From positions 1-47,553 of the forward strand of contig NZ_LSJY01000064.1 of NCBI RefSeq assembly GCF_001556865.1: a stretch of 47,553 bases of DNA. Reading direction: 5' to 3'. This document shows positions 40,017 through 47,553 of this stretch, in pieces. Below the pieces are notes generated by a model. It did not search any database and was not told where the DNA came from. It saw nothing but the letters and a program-made list of their open reading frames with translations. This stretch comes from Sphingobium sp. CCH11-B1. GTDB taxonomy: Bacteria > Pseudomonadota > Alphaproteobacteria > Sphingomonadales > Sphingomonadaceae. The translations under genes and the position numbers were made by a program. Within the stretch, counting starts at the first letter, position 1; each line of letters begins with the position of its first letter.

Positions 40017-41227
40017 CCCTTCATCCGGTTGCGATCGTCATCGGTCTGGAAAACGCCATCGGCCTTACGGTCGTGCGCGAACTGGGCGAACATGGCGTCC
40101 CCGTCCATGGCGTGGCGCGGGACCCCATGGCGATCGGCGCGGCCTCGCGCCATTGCCGCGACTGGTCGCTGCGGCCTTCGGGCGATCCTGCGGATTGGCT
40201 GCCTGAACTCATATCGCGCACCGGCGCGAAGGCGGTGCTCGCGATATCCGAAACCGATCTCATCGCCCTGTCGCAGCTTCCCCCTGTCATCGGCGACTGC
40301 CACATTCTCGTCCCCCGTCCGCAACCCCTGGCCCGCGTCCTCGACAAACGGCGTACGCTGGAGATTGCGGCGGCCGCCGGGCTGCTCGTGCCGCACACCT
40401 GGCAGCCGGTCGAGGGCGAGGATTTTGCCGGCCGCGCCGCCACCATGCATTATCCGCTGGTCGCCAAATGGGCCAACCCGCCCGAAGTGATGGCCGCGCT
40501 CGACCGGGCCGGCCTCGAATGGTTCAAGACGGCCTATGTCCATACGCCGCGCGAGTTGACGGCTCTGCTCGATCGCTATGCGTCGATCGGTCGCTGGCCG
40601 CTGATCCAGCAATATTGCGGGGGCGTCGGCCTTGGTCAGATGCTCTACATGGCGGATGGACAGGCGACGTTGCGCTTCCAGCATCGCCGCCTGCATGAAT
40701 GGCCGCCCGAAGGTGGCGTGTCGACCCTGTGCCGCGCGGAACCGGCGGACGCGCATGCCGCGCAGATGGCCCTGTCGGAAAAGCTGCTGCGGGCGCTGGA
40801 CTGGGAAGGACAGGCGATGGTGGAATATCGCTACGAGCCGGAAGCCGGGCGCTACTGGCTGATGGAGGTCAACGGGCGCTTCTGGGGCAGCCTGCCGCTT
40901 GCGCGCCATTGCCACGCGCATTTCGCATGGGAAGCCTATCGCCGCGCCGTGCTGGGGCAGACAGACGCTGCGCCACGACCGCGCGATGGTTTGCGCGCCC
41001 GCTATATGGTGCCGGAAACAAAGCGTCTCGCGCGGCTGCTCCTGGGGCCAGACCGGATCGGCGACCCCTTCTTCCATCCCCGCCCTATGGCCGACCTCAT
41101 GGCCTATATCCTCGGCTTTTTCGATCCGCGCGGCCGCTATTATGTGTTCAGCCGCTCCGATCCACGGCCCTTCCTGCGCGACTTGTGGCACATGCTCAGG
41201 AAAGCCTTGCGCCTGGAAAGGCGCTGA
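40013..41227 (+). CDS. ATP-grasp family ligase
   Basis: A 404-residue protein with an ATP-grasp fold. The N-terminal domain has IVIGLENAIGLTVVRELGEHG (about 8-28; PreATP-grasp-like). The central region has PLVAKWANPPEV (ATP-binding lysine) and LIQQYCGG. The metal-binding end motif is MEVNGRFWGSLPLA (about 284-297). Such enzymes join a carboxylate to an amine or thiol through an acyl phosphate. The GTG start at 40013 overlaps the deacetylase stop; the longer open frame upstream is inside the deacetylase gene. The substrate is unknown; the neighbours suggest glycan or envelope chemistry. Its 3' end overlaps the convergent phosphatase by 32 bases. Confidence 0.85.
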   Translation: MTLHPVAIVIGLENAIGLTVVRELGEHGVPVHGVARDPMAIGAASRHCRDWSLRPSGDPADWLPELISRTGAKAVLAISETDLIALSQLPPVIGDCHILVPRPQPLARVLDKRRTLEIAAAAGLLVPHTWQPVEGEDFAGRAATMHYPLVAKWANPPEVMAALDRAGLEWFKTAYVHTPRELTALLDRYASIGRWPLIQQYCGGVGLGQMLYMADGQATLRFQHRRLHEWPPEGGVSTLCRAEPADAHAAQMALSEKLLRALDWEGQAMVEYRYEPEAGRYWLMEVNGRFWGSLPLARHCHAHFAWEAYRRAVLGQTDAAPRPRDGLRARYMVPETKRLARLLLGPDRIGDPFFHPRPMADLMAYILGFFDPRGRYYVFSRSDPRPFLRDLWHMLRKALRLERR

Positions 41228-41747
41228 CGAGCCGTCCCACCGCTGCTTCGATCCGGCCGAGGCAGCGCGCCATATAGCGATCGTCCAGGCTATAGGGATC
41301 ATGCAAATGCGGCATCACGGGCCTGGTCCAGCGGCCCAGCAACATCCGGGGCAGCCCGGCAAGGCGCGGGTCTGCCGCCAATCTGTGCAGCTGCCGCACT
41401 TCCATCGCCAGCAGCAGGTCGCCCTCCAGCGGAACATAGTCCTGAAGGTCCAGCGCCCGATGCGCCGACAGGTCATGGCCCAACGCCTGCGCCGCGGCGA
41501 TGGCCGGATCGTGCGCGGCGCGTCCGCTGCTGGTCGACAGGCCGAAGGATGCGCTGTTCATTCCCGCGCGCCGCGCCACCACATCGGCGAAGGCGCTGCG
41601 ACAGATATTGCCCTGGCACACGAACACCAGCCGGCGCACCCGCGCCGGATCGGGCGGACGCTGCCCTGACAGGCCGAACATCATCTGCGGATAGGAAAGC
41701 GCGAGCCTGACAAGGCCGCGAACGGTGCCGAAGCGGGATGTGATCAT
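41196..41747 (-). CDS. Low-molecular-weight protein-tyrosine-phosphatase-like protein
   Basis: A 183-residue protein with the low-molecular-weight phosphatase domain. The P-loop is VCQGNICRSAFADV, with nucleophile Cys44 and Arg50 (C-x5-R). STSSGRAAHDPAIAAAQALG and a general-acid aspartate in LHDPYSLDD fit the family. About 38 extra basic/hydrophobic residues precede the domain. In polysaccharide clusters such enzymes usually dephosphorylate the Wzc-type kinase; no kinase of that kind is in the window. The start is the ATG at 41747; earlier in-frame starts lack similarity. It is divergent from the APH-like kinase. Confidence 0.85.
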   Translation of the reverse strand: MITSRFGTVRGLVRLALSYPQMMFGLSGQRPPDPARVRRLVFVCQGNICRSAFADVVARRAGMNSASFGLSTSSGRAAHDPAIAAAQALGHDLSAHRALDLQDYVPLEGDLLLAMEVRQLHRLAADPRLAGLPRMLLGRWTRPVMPHLHDPYSLDDRYMARCLGRIEAAVGRLVSAFPGARLS

Positions 41748-41863
41748 CTGCGGTCGCTTCCTAGCCTGTTTTTGCGAGACGCGCCACATGTCTGCTTCCA
41801 GGTTGCCTGGCGGCACGACAATCCCGAATTGAAAGCGGCCTGCTTCCCCGGCAAGGAAGGCGC

Positions 41864-42709
41864 ATGGACGCCGCCAATTCCTCCCTGCTTCTGCCGTCCC
41901 GCGCCATGGCGCGGGGCGCGAGCGCAGAATTGTTCGATCTTGGCGATGGCCATGTGCTCAAACTGTTTCGCGACACGGTGTCCGATGACATGATCGCGCG
42001 CGAAATCGCCGCGTCCGTTCATGCCGGCAATTGCGGTGTGCCAACCGCGGCGGCCATCGGCCGCGACGACCGCGCCGGCCGGCGCGGCATCCTCTATCCC
42101 CGACTGGACGGCGGCACGCTGATGGACTGGATCCGGCGAAACCCGATGAAGGCGGGACGGGCGCTTGACGGCATGGCCGCTGTTCATGTCGCCATGCACG
42201 CAAAAGAAGGTGGCGCGCTGCGCACGCTCAAGGATGTGCTCGCGACCGATATCGCTTATGGCCCGGCACCCGCGGCAGTGCAGCAGGCCGCGACCGCCTA
42301 TCTTCACGCGTTGCCGCAGGGAGCCGCGCTGACGCATGGCGACTTTCATCTTGGCAATGTCATGATGACGCCCAAGGGCATGGCGGTGATAGACTGGTCC
42401 AAGGCTGCGGTCGGCCACCCCGCCGCCGACGCGGTGCGGTCCGAAATGCTGATGCGCTTCGGCGTCGGGCCGGCGGACTGGGTGACGAATCTGTGGCGCG
42501 ACTGGGCGGCGGCCCGGTTGGGCAGGGCCTATCTCGCCTCCTCTCCCGTCACACCGCGCGAACTTGACGAGTGGCGGCCGGTGGTGGCCCTCGCCTGGCT
42601 GCGCGCCCGAGACGCCGGGCGAAACGCAGCTTTCCTGCGCTATCTGGACAAGGCACTCGTACAGGCGAAACTTCCGCCACTGGGCACAGGGCGGCGCTCG
42701 GCGCCATAA
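41864..42709 (+). CDS. APH-family phosphotransferase
   Basis: A 281-residue kinase of the aminoglycoside phosphotransferase/choline kinase fold. The catalytic loop is LTHGDFHLGNVMMT (Asp160, Asn165) and the DFG-like metal site is VIDWSKA (Asp177). The ATP-binding lysine is probably Lys33 in HVLKLFRD, with Glu47. The role need not be antibiotic resistance: many such proteins phosphorylate sugars or small alcohols. The position within envelope-glycan genes favours a sugar or lipid substrate (inference). AAGGAAGG precedes the ATG. It ends 7 bases from the convergent phosphomannomutase. Confidence 0.85.
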   Translation: MDAANSSLLLPSRAMARGASAELFDLGDGHVLKLFRDTVSDDMIAREIAASVHAGNCGVPTAAAIGRDDRAGRRGILYPRLDGGTLMDWIRRNPMKAGRALDGMAAVHVAMHAKEGGALRTLKDVLATDIAYGPAPAAVQQAATAYLHALPQGAALTHGDFHLGNVMMTPKGMAVIDWSKAAVGHPAADAVRSEMLMRFGVGPADWVTNLWRDWAAARLGRAYLASSPVTPRELDEWRPVVALAWLRARDAGRNAAFLRYLDKALVQAKLPPLGTGRRSAP

Positions 42710-42716
42710 ATCGGAA

Positions 42717-44207
42717 TCACAACGTCCTGTAATCCAGCACTCTCTGCAGCGCCTCTTCGTTCAGCCGAGCCGCCCGCTCGCTGCTGTCACTTTCGGTGTA
42801 GCACCGAAGCTCCGGCGCATTGCCGCTGGGGCGCAGGTGAATGATGTCGCCGGCTGCGAAATGGATGCGCAGCCCGTCCGTGCGGTCGATGCCCTCCGCC
42901 TGGCCCGCGATGCCGCCGAACATCGCCGTCAACCGCGTCAGGATGTCGGCATCGCTGCCTTCCTCCAGATGCGCGATCAGCGCCTGGCTCTGCGCCGTCG
43001 GATAATTTTGCAGCCGCTCACTGAACGTATAGCGTTCCGGCAGTTGCGCCATCAGCGCGGAGAGCGTCACGCCCAGCCGTCGCGCATCCACCAGCGTCGC
43101 AAGGATCGGTAGCACCGCATCCCGCGTCGGCAGCGCATGGAGGTCGCGCCCTTCAACGGCCACCTGCGTCGCCAGCAGGAAACCGCCATTGGCTTCATAG
43201 CCGCAGACTCTGGAATGTCCTTCCGCGATCAGCGCGTTCATCGCCTCGATCACGAAAGGCGATCCGATTCGCGTCCGGCGCACTGCGTCGAACAGGCCGG
43301 AAAGTTCCACCGCGCTGTTGCAACTGACCGGGGTCGCCACCGCGCGGATGCCCAGCGATCGTGCACATAGGATGCCGAGCACGTCACCACGCATCCATGC
43401 GCCGCTTTCGTCGGCCAGCAGCGGACGATCGGAATCGCCGTCAGTGGAAAGGATCGCGTCCAGTCCCAACTCGGCCGCCCATTCGCGCGCGAGCCTCTGG
43501 TCTTCCGCGCGGACCGCTTCGGTATCGACGGGAATGAACCTGTCCGATCGGCCCAGCGACACAGCCTCCCCGCCCAGCGCATCGACCAGCGTGACGAGGA
43601 TGTCGCGGCCCACGGCAGAATGCTCGTAAACGCCGAGCTTCATGCCGGACAGCGCGTGGCTTCCGAACGCATCGACATAGCGCGCGACATAGGGCGCCGC
43701 GACATCCACCAGCGGCGGCAGCGCTTCGACTTTCTTCAGCATGCCGTCTTCGTCGAACAGATCGGGCAGCGTCACGCTCTGTGCACGGATGCCCTGCTCG
43801 TCGGCTTTCAGCACCTCGCCGTCGGTGCGGTTGAACTTGATGCCGTTGCGGTCGTCCGGAATATGGCTGCCCGTCACCATCAGCGATGGAATGCCCCGAG
43901 CGAAACCATAGGCCGCAACAGCGGGAGACGGCACGAACCCGCAATGATGCACCTCGCCGGCCATATGTTCGATTGCCGCCGCGCAGGCCGCCATGATGCG
44001 CGGGCTGGACGGCCGCAGATCGCCTGCGATGGCGACGGCTTTGCCTGGCGCGAACTGGCCGATGGCGGCCAGATGCTGCAGGAAAGCGCAGCTATAGGCA
44101 AAGCACACCCGGTCCGTCATCGCGCTGACCAGACCGCGCGCGCCGCTGGTGCCGAACGCGACGCCGGATTGCGTCATCAAGTCGGCAATGGAAACTGTCT
44201 GCCTCAT
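42717..44207 (-). CDS. Phosphomannomutase
   Basis: A 496-residue alpha-D-phosphohexomutase of a branch distinct from the enzyme at 18.7 kb. GTSGARG (19-25) is near the N-terminus, and the phosphoserine is Ser114 in VTGSHIPDDRNGIKFNR. The metal loop is STDGDSDRP (about 254-262) and the phosphate-binding loop is RPSGNAPELRCYTES. Its position 49 bases after manC indicates that it makes mannose 1-phosphate for GDP-mannose. The start is the ATG at 44207, with AAGGA just upstream; the 52 earlier in-frame codons overlap manC and are rejected. Confidence 0.92.
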   Translation of the reverse strand: MRQTVSIADLMTQSGVAFGTSGARGLVSAMTDRVCFAYSCAFLQHLAAIGQFAPGKAVAIAGDLRPSSPRIMAACAAAIEHMAGEVHHCGFVPSPAVAAYGFARGIPSLMVTGSHIPDDRNGIKFNRTDGEVLKADEQGIRAQSVTLPDLFDEDGMLKKVEALPPLVDVAAPYVARYVDAFGSHALSGMKLGVYEHSAVGRDILVTLVDALGGEAVSLGRSDRFIPVDTEAVRAEDQRLAREWAAELGLDAILSTDGDSDRPLLADESGAWMRGDVLGILCARSLGIRAVATPVSCNSAVELSGLFDAVRRTRIGSPFVIEAMNALIAEGHSRVCGYEANGGFLLATQVAVEGRDLHALPTRDAVLPILATLVDARRLGVTLSALMAQLPERYTFSERLQNYPTAQSQALIAHLEEGSDADILTRLTAMFGGIAGQAEGIDRTDGLRIHFAAGDIIHLRPSGNAPELRCYTESDSSERAARLNEEALQRVLDYRTL

Positions 44208-44256
44208 CACTGTCCTTCTGGCTCCCGACCGGGCCATCCGAAGATGCGTCGCCCCA

Positions 44257-45720
44257 TCAACCGCGCGCGTATCGGTCCTCGTAGCGCACGATGTCGTCCT
44301 CGCCGACATAGGGTCCGGTTTGCACCTCGATAAACACCATCGGGATGCGCCCGGGATTTTCAATCCTGTGGCGCGCGCCGACCGGGATGTAGACTGACTG
44401 ATTTTCCGTCAGCAGCGTTACATCGTCATCCAATGTCACCTTGGCGGTGCCTTCGACGACGATCCAATGTTCCGAGCGATGGAAATGGCTCTGCAGGCTG
44501 AGTGACGCGCCCGGCAGCACGGTAATCCGCTTCACCTGGAACCGGCCGCCGATCAGCAGGCTCTCATACCATCCCCATGGCCGATGATCCTTCGGAAAGG
44601 TCTCCGCCTGCGCCGCGCCTTTGCGCTGCAGTGCCTCGACCACCTTCTTCACATCCTGGGTGCGCGATTTGTCGGCAATGAGCACCGCGTCGTTCATCGC
44701 CACGGCCACGATATTGTCGAGCCCGAGGCCGACGATCTCCAGGCCCTCCGTCTCCGATCGCAGCAGCGAATTTCGGCAGTCGATCGCCGTCGCCGCGCCG
44801 GCCAGGCTCACGCCCTGCTCATCGGGGCCCATATGGCCCCACACCGAATCCCAGTCTCCCAGGTCGGACCAGCCCGCATCATAGGGCACGACAGACAGAT
44901 TGTCCGCCCGCTCCATGATGGCATAGTCGATGGCAACATTGTCCGCCCGGGCCCACGGCTCGGCCGCAAGGCGCAGGAAGCCAAGATCACCTTCCGCCTG
45001 CTCGACAGCCTGGTTCACCGCCTCGAACAACTCCGGCGTGTGCCGTTCGAATGCGGCAAGGATGTCCTTCACCGCGAAGAGGAAGATGCCTGCGTTCCAC
45101 AGATAGTTGCCCGTCGCCAGCATCTCCTCGGCGCGAACCGCGTCGGGCTTTTCGACGAAGCTGCGGAGCGCGATCGGCATCCCCGATCCGTCCGGCCGCT
45201 CGCCGATCTCCAGATAGCCATAGCCCGTCTCAGCACGGGTCGGCTGGATGCCGAATGTCACCAGATCGCCCTTCGCCGTGGCTGTCAGTCCCTTCGCGAC
45301 TGCCTCGTGAAAGGCTTCCCGATCAGTGATGACATGGTCGGACGGCGCCACCAGCATGACGGCATCGGGCTGCGTCTTCGCCAGATGGACCGCCGCCGCC
45401 AGGATCGCGGGCGCCGTGTTGCGCCCTTCCGGTTCGATCAATATGGCTTCGGGATCGATTCCTTCCTGCGCCAGCTGCTCGGTGATGATGAAGCGGAACA
45501 GCGAATTGGTGAGCACCATGGGCTTGGCGAACCGCACGGTCGCGCTTGACCCGGACATGCGCTGCGCCGCGTCCTGGAATAACGTTCTTTCGCCCAGCAA
45601 GGGTACGAACTGCTTGGGGTAGGACTTGCGCGACATGGGCCATAGCCGCGTACCTGATCCTCCCGCCAATATGACCGGAGTGATGGATCGCCCGTCAATG
45701 TTGGAAATAGTGGTCACCAT
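44257..45720 (-). CDS. manC: Mannose-1-phosphate guanylyltransferase / mannose-6-phosphate isomerase
   Basis: A 487-residue bifunctional type II enzyme making GDP-mannose. The nucleotidyltransferase part begins with ILAGGSGTRLWPMSRKSYPK (17-36), followed by EPEGRNTAPAI and FVEKPD. The C-terminal cupin (about 370-480) has RPWGWYESL, FQVKRITVLPGASLSLQ and HFHRSEHWIVVEG, the isomerase half. The following phosphomannomutase completes the fructose-6-phosphate to GDP-mannose route. GDP-mannose would feed exopolysaccharide or lipopolysaccharide synthesis. Confidence 0.96.
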   Translation of the reverse strand: MVTTISNIDGRSITPVILAGGSGTRLWPMSRKSYPKQFVPLLGERTLFQDAAQRMSGSSATVRFAKPMVLTNSLFRFIITEQLAQEGIDPEAILIEPEGRNTAPAILAAAVHLAKTQPDAVMLVAPSDHVITDREAFHEAVAKGLTATAKGDLVTFGIQPTRAETGYGYLEIGERPDGSGMPIALRSFVEKPDAVRAEEMLATGNYLWNAGIFLFAVKDILAAFERHTPELFEAVNQAVEQAEGDLGFLRLAAEPWARADNVAIDYAIMERADNLSVVPYDAGWSDLGDWDSVWGHMGPDEQGVSLAGAATAIDCRNSLLRSETEGLEIVGLGLDNIVAVAMNDAVLIADKSRTQDVKKVVEALQRKGAAQAETFPKDHRPWGWYESLLIGGRFQVKRITVLPGASLSLQSHFHRSEHWIVVEGTAKVTLDDDVTLLTENQSVYIPVGARHRIENPGRIPMVFIEVQTGPYVGEDDIVRYEDRYARG

Positions 45721-46125
45721 GGCTCTGCTTAATCCTTCCAGCTGCCGGCTTCAAACCCAGCGCCCATTCATGCCCTCTTTGAGTACTATTCCATACCCGA
45801 AATAGTCTAAGGGACCATCGACGGGCTTTGGCATAGAAAGTCTACGGCTCGAAAACAAATGCGAAAGCCGCGTGGCAAGGAAGACCCTCCACGGCAAGAA
45901 CAAAAATCCAATTAAAAAGTGGCGGATGTATGGTTTGAAAGACTAGCGTACATGCTCCTCTGATAGCATCCATTCTCACAAGAAAATCATTTGATTAAAC
46001 TCGTATCGTTCAGGGGCATCCATCGAATCCATTACATCCGGATCCTGCCGGCTCACGCATGAATTGCCGGAGCCGGTCTGGCGGGACGAGTGACTTTATG
46101 AGTGAGATTTTTACGACCCGGATAA
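45721..46125. other. AT-richer 405-base gap upstream of manC
   Basis: This stretch is visibly lower in GC than its surroundings and contains no recognisable gene. It has a 7-bp stem (CCGGCTC near 46048, GAGCCGG near 46070). On the minus strand, 45942-45751 is an open frame of 63 codons with no ATG upstream of codon 37 and several codons rare in this genome (ATA, GTA, TTA). It may be a gene remnant or just the manC promoter region. No match to a known family could be made by eye. Confidence 0.45.
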
Positions 46126-47553
46126 TCAAGGCAAGGCCAGGCCGACATTGATGCGTACGCGCCATCGGTCTTCATATCCGGGATATGGGGCGAGCAGCGC
46201 GCGATGAGCGGACAGGTCAAGATTGACCCGCCCCTGCTGCACTCGCACGCCCGCGCCCGCCGAGGCCAGGTCGAAACGGCCGCTGCGATAGATGGGGCGT
46301 TCTTTATAGTAAGCGCGAGCGGCGTCGAGCGCGCCATAAAGCTGGATGTCGCGGCCCTTGCCCGACGCCGCGCTCCACAGCAGTTCCGCCGATCCTGCCA
46401 GCGCGCTGTCGCCCACCAGAGTCGCGGGATCGTAGGCGCGGCCAAAGCTCGGGCCGCCCAACGCCATGCCGTCAGCCTGGGTTAACGGGTCGGGGGAATA
46501 TTGGCCGTGCGCGCGCAGCCGTAGCGCAGCCGAACGGCCAATCATCCGGTCATGGCTGACCTGCGCCTCCAGCTTGGTGAAATGGCGAGCGGCCATCTGC
46601 GCACTGATCCGAACCGCGGCGAAGGGGGCCGAGCGGGTGGCTTTGACTTGAATGCTGCTGACGGCGCGGGGAGTGTCATGCTGCCAGCGCAGCGCCGCGC
46701 TGAGGCTGGTGGTGGTTTCCCGATAGAGCCGATAGCCTGCAAAATGCGAACCGCTGCTCTGCCGGCTGACGCTGAACGCCGCCGTGATCCAATCTTCTTT
46801 GTCCACCAGCAGGGGATAGGTGAGGCCAGCCCCCAAGCCATAGGCGTCACTGCCCAGGCGATAGGCGGCAAGTTCGCTGCCCGATGCAGCGGCGGACATG
46901 TCGACGGCAGCGCCCTGCCTCCCCAGCGGCAGGGTGTAAGCGGCCGCCGTGGTCCAGACCCGGCCATTAAGTCCGCGCATGCCCTGCACCATCATCTGGT
47001 CGCCGCGCCGCAGGACGCTGTTGCCCTGCGCGGTGGCCTGCGCCTGCGCGCGGCCCGTCAGTGCCTGACCGTCATTATGCAGCAGCAACCCGAAACGGCG
47101 CAGGTCGCCCTCCACATGAAAATGGATTTCCACGCCGCCTGGCACCGTGCCTGCAACCATGGTCGCCTCGACCCGTGCCCCCGGAATCGCCTGGACGAGC
47201 CGCAACACCCGATCGAGTTGCCGGCGGCTGAGCGCGCCATCCCCTTGGCCAAGCGGGGCAGCGATCATGCGCACGCGGCGTCCGATACCATCCTCAAGCC
47301 CTGTAAAACGCAGGCGCTGCACCTGCCCTTCACGCGCCTTCACCTGCAACCGTCCCTGCCGATCGATCTCCTGAATATCAATCATATAGATTGCTACATC
47401 GCTGCGTGCATAGGCGGCGTCGAGCGCGCGCGCCAGTTGCTGGAGACGGGTGGCGTCGGGGGTTTGGCCCAGGAACGGGCGGACGGCCGCCTCCAACTGC
47501 TGCGCAATCGAAGAACCGGTGACGGTCAGCCCGGTCAGAGCCTGCACGGATGG
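46126..47553 (-). CDS. Two-partner secretion transporter, ShlB/FhaC type (partial)
   Basis: The 475 visible C-terminal codons of a TpsB-type outer-membrane transporter; the N-terminus lies beyond the window edge. The visible part begins in or near the POTRA region (PDATRLQQLARALDAAYARSD, about the second POTRA, shown by its ends PDATRL and AAYARSD). It continues with the beta-barrel, whose conserved loop-6-like motif appears as FGRAYDPATLVGDSALAGS, and ends in strands closing with VGLALP. The first visible codon of the long frame is GTG, not a start. The secreted partner (TpsA) is not visible and may lie to the right. Confidence 0.85.
   Translation of the reverse strand, partial: PSVQALTGLTVTGSSIAQQLEAAVRPFLGQTPDATRLQQLARALDAAYARSDVAIYMIDIQEIDRQGRLQVKAREGQVQRLRFTGLEDGIGRRVRMIAAPLGQGDGALSRRQLDRVLRLVQAIPGARVEATMVAGTVPGGVEIHFHVEGDLRRFGLLLHNDGQALTGRAQAQATAQGNSVLRRGDQMMVQGMRGLNGRVWTTAAAYTLPLGRQGAAVDMSAAASGSELAAYRLGSDAYGLGAGLTYPLLVDKEDWITAAFSVSRQSSGSHFAGYRLYRETTTSLSAALRWQHDTPRAVSSIQVKATRSAPFAAVRISAQMAARHFTKLEAQVSHDRMIGRSAALRLRAHGQYSPDPLTQADGMALGGPSFGRAYDPATLVGDSALAGSAELLWSAASGKGRDIQLYGALDAARAYYKERPIYRSGRFDLASAGAGVRVQQGRVNLDLSAHRALLAPYPGYEDRWRVRINVGLALP

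Noticed and set aside
41864..42709. The APH-like gene as an aminoglycoside resistance gene
   Set aside because: The fold is shared by many small-molecule kinases and the context is envelope glycan synthesis; resistance cannot be supported from sequence.

Overview
The window reads as chromosomal DNA of a sphingomonad (Alphaproteobacteria, Sphingomonadaceae, Sphingobium/Novosphingobium-like). The evidence is the high GC content, a TonB-dependent receptor with a typical sphingomonad signature, DUF1491, an MmcB-type repair protein, a MipZ-type ATPase, and the alphaproteobacterial order dnaQ-coaE-aroE-maf-ppsR // hemE-hemJ. Almost all of it is dense housekeeping sequence. There are no tRNA or rRNA genes, CRISPR arrays or intact insertion sequences.

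Layout. 1-3155: a repeat element running into the stop codon of a TonB-dependent receptor. 3156-8836: mixed small genes (pdeM, trhO, a YgjP-like metalloprotease, a YcgN-like protein, a SCO lipoprotein, an ankyrin protein, mmcB with a LexA box, a SleB-like hydrolase). 8837-14576: one long leftward block, ppsR-maf-aroE-coaE-dnaQ-hpf-ptsN-thioesterase-DUF1491. 14577-14864: a gene-free gap with three perfect DnaA boxes, one 8/9 box and five GANTC sites. Its position between ppsR (the gene called RP001 in Rickettsia) and hemE is the conserved location of the alphaproteobacterial origin, so I call it the putative chromosomal oriC. 14865-20039: hemE-hemJ, panC, and mipZ-dnaJ-phosphohexomutase in overlapping frames. 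20040-28108: a fadL-type porin, ispG, an EamA transporter, a GNAT enzyme, a 32-residue membrane protein, ftsK and lolA, with two paralogous small-RNA loci. 28109-38907: xthA-ribA-L,D-transpeptidase, glnD, mutS, a maeB-type malic enzyme and a flavin reductase. 39036-47553: an envelope-polysaccharide neighbourhood (NodB deacetylase, ATP-grasp ligase, low-molecular-weight phosphatase, APH-like kinase, phosphomannomutase, manC), ending in a two-partner-secretion transporter cut by the window edge.

The most unusual signal is a pair of homologous intergenic loci, about 20127-20257 and 26957-27090. Each has an imperfect-dyad block, a second conserved block at identical spacing, then a 27-nt identical core with a CU-rich anti-Shine-Dalgarno stretch, then a different intrinsic terminator. 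They look like two paralogous small RNAs under a shared control module. Their core is complementary to ribosome-binding sites in this same window, including that of the TonB receptor and that of the adjacent fadL gene.

The other regulatory points are a LexA box in front of mmcB, a possible second one at the start of pdeM, and a terminator hairpin that buries the ispG ribosome-binding site.
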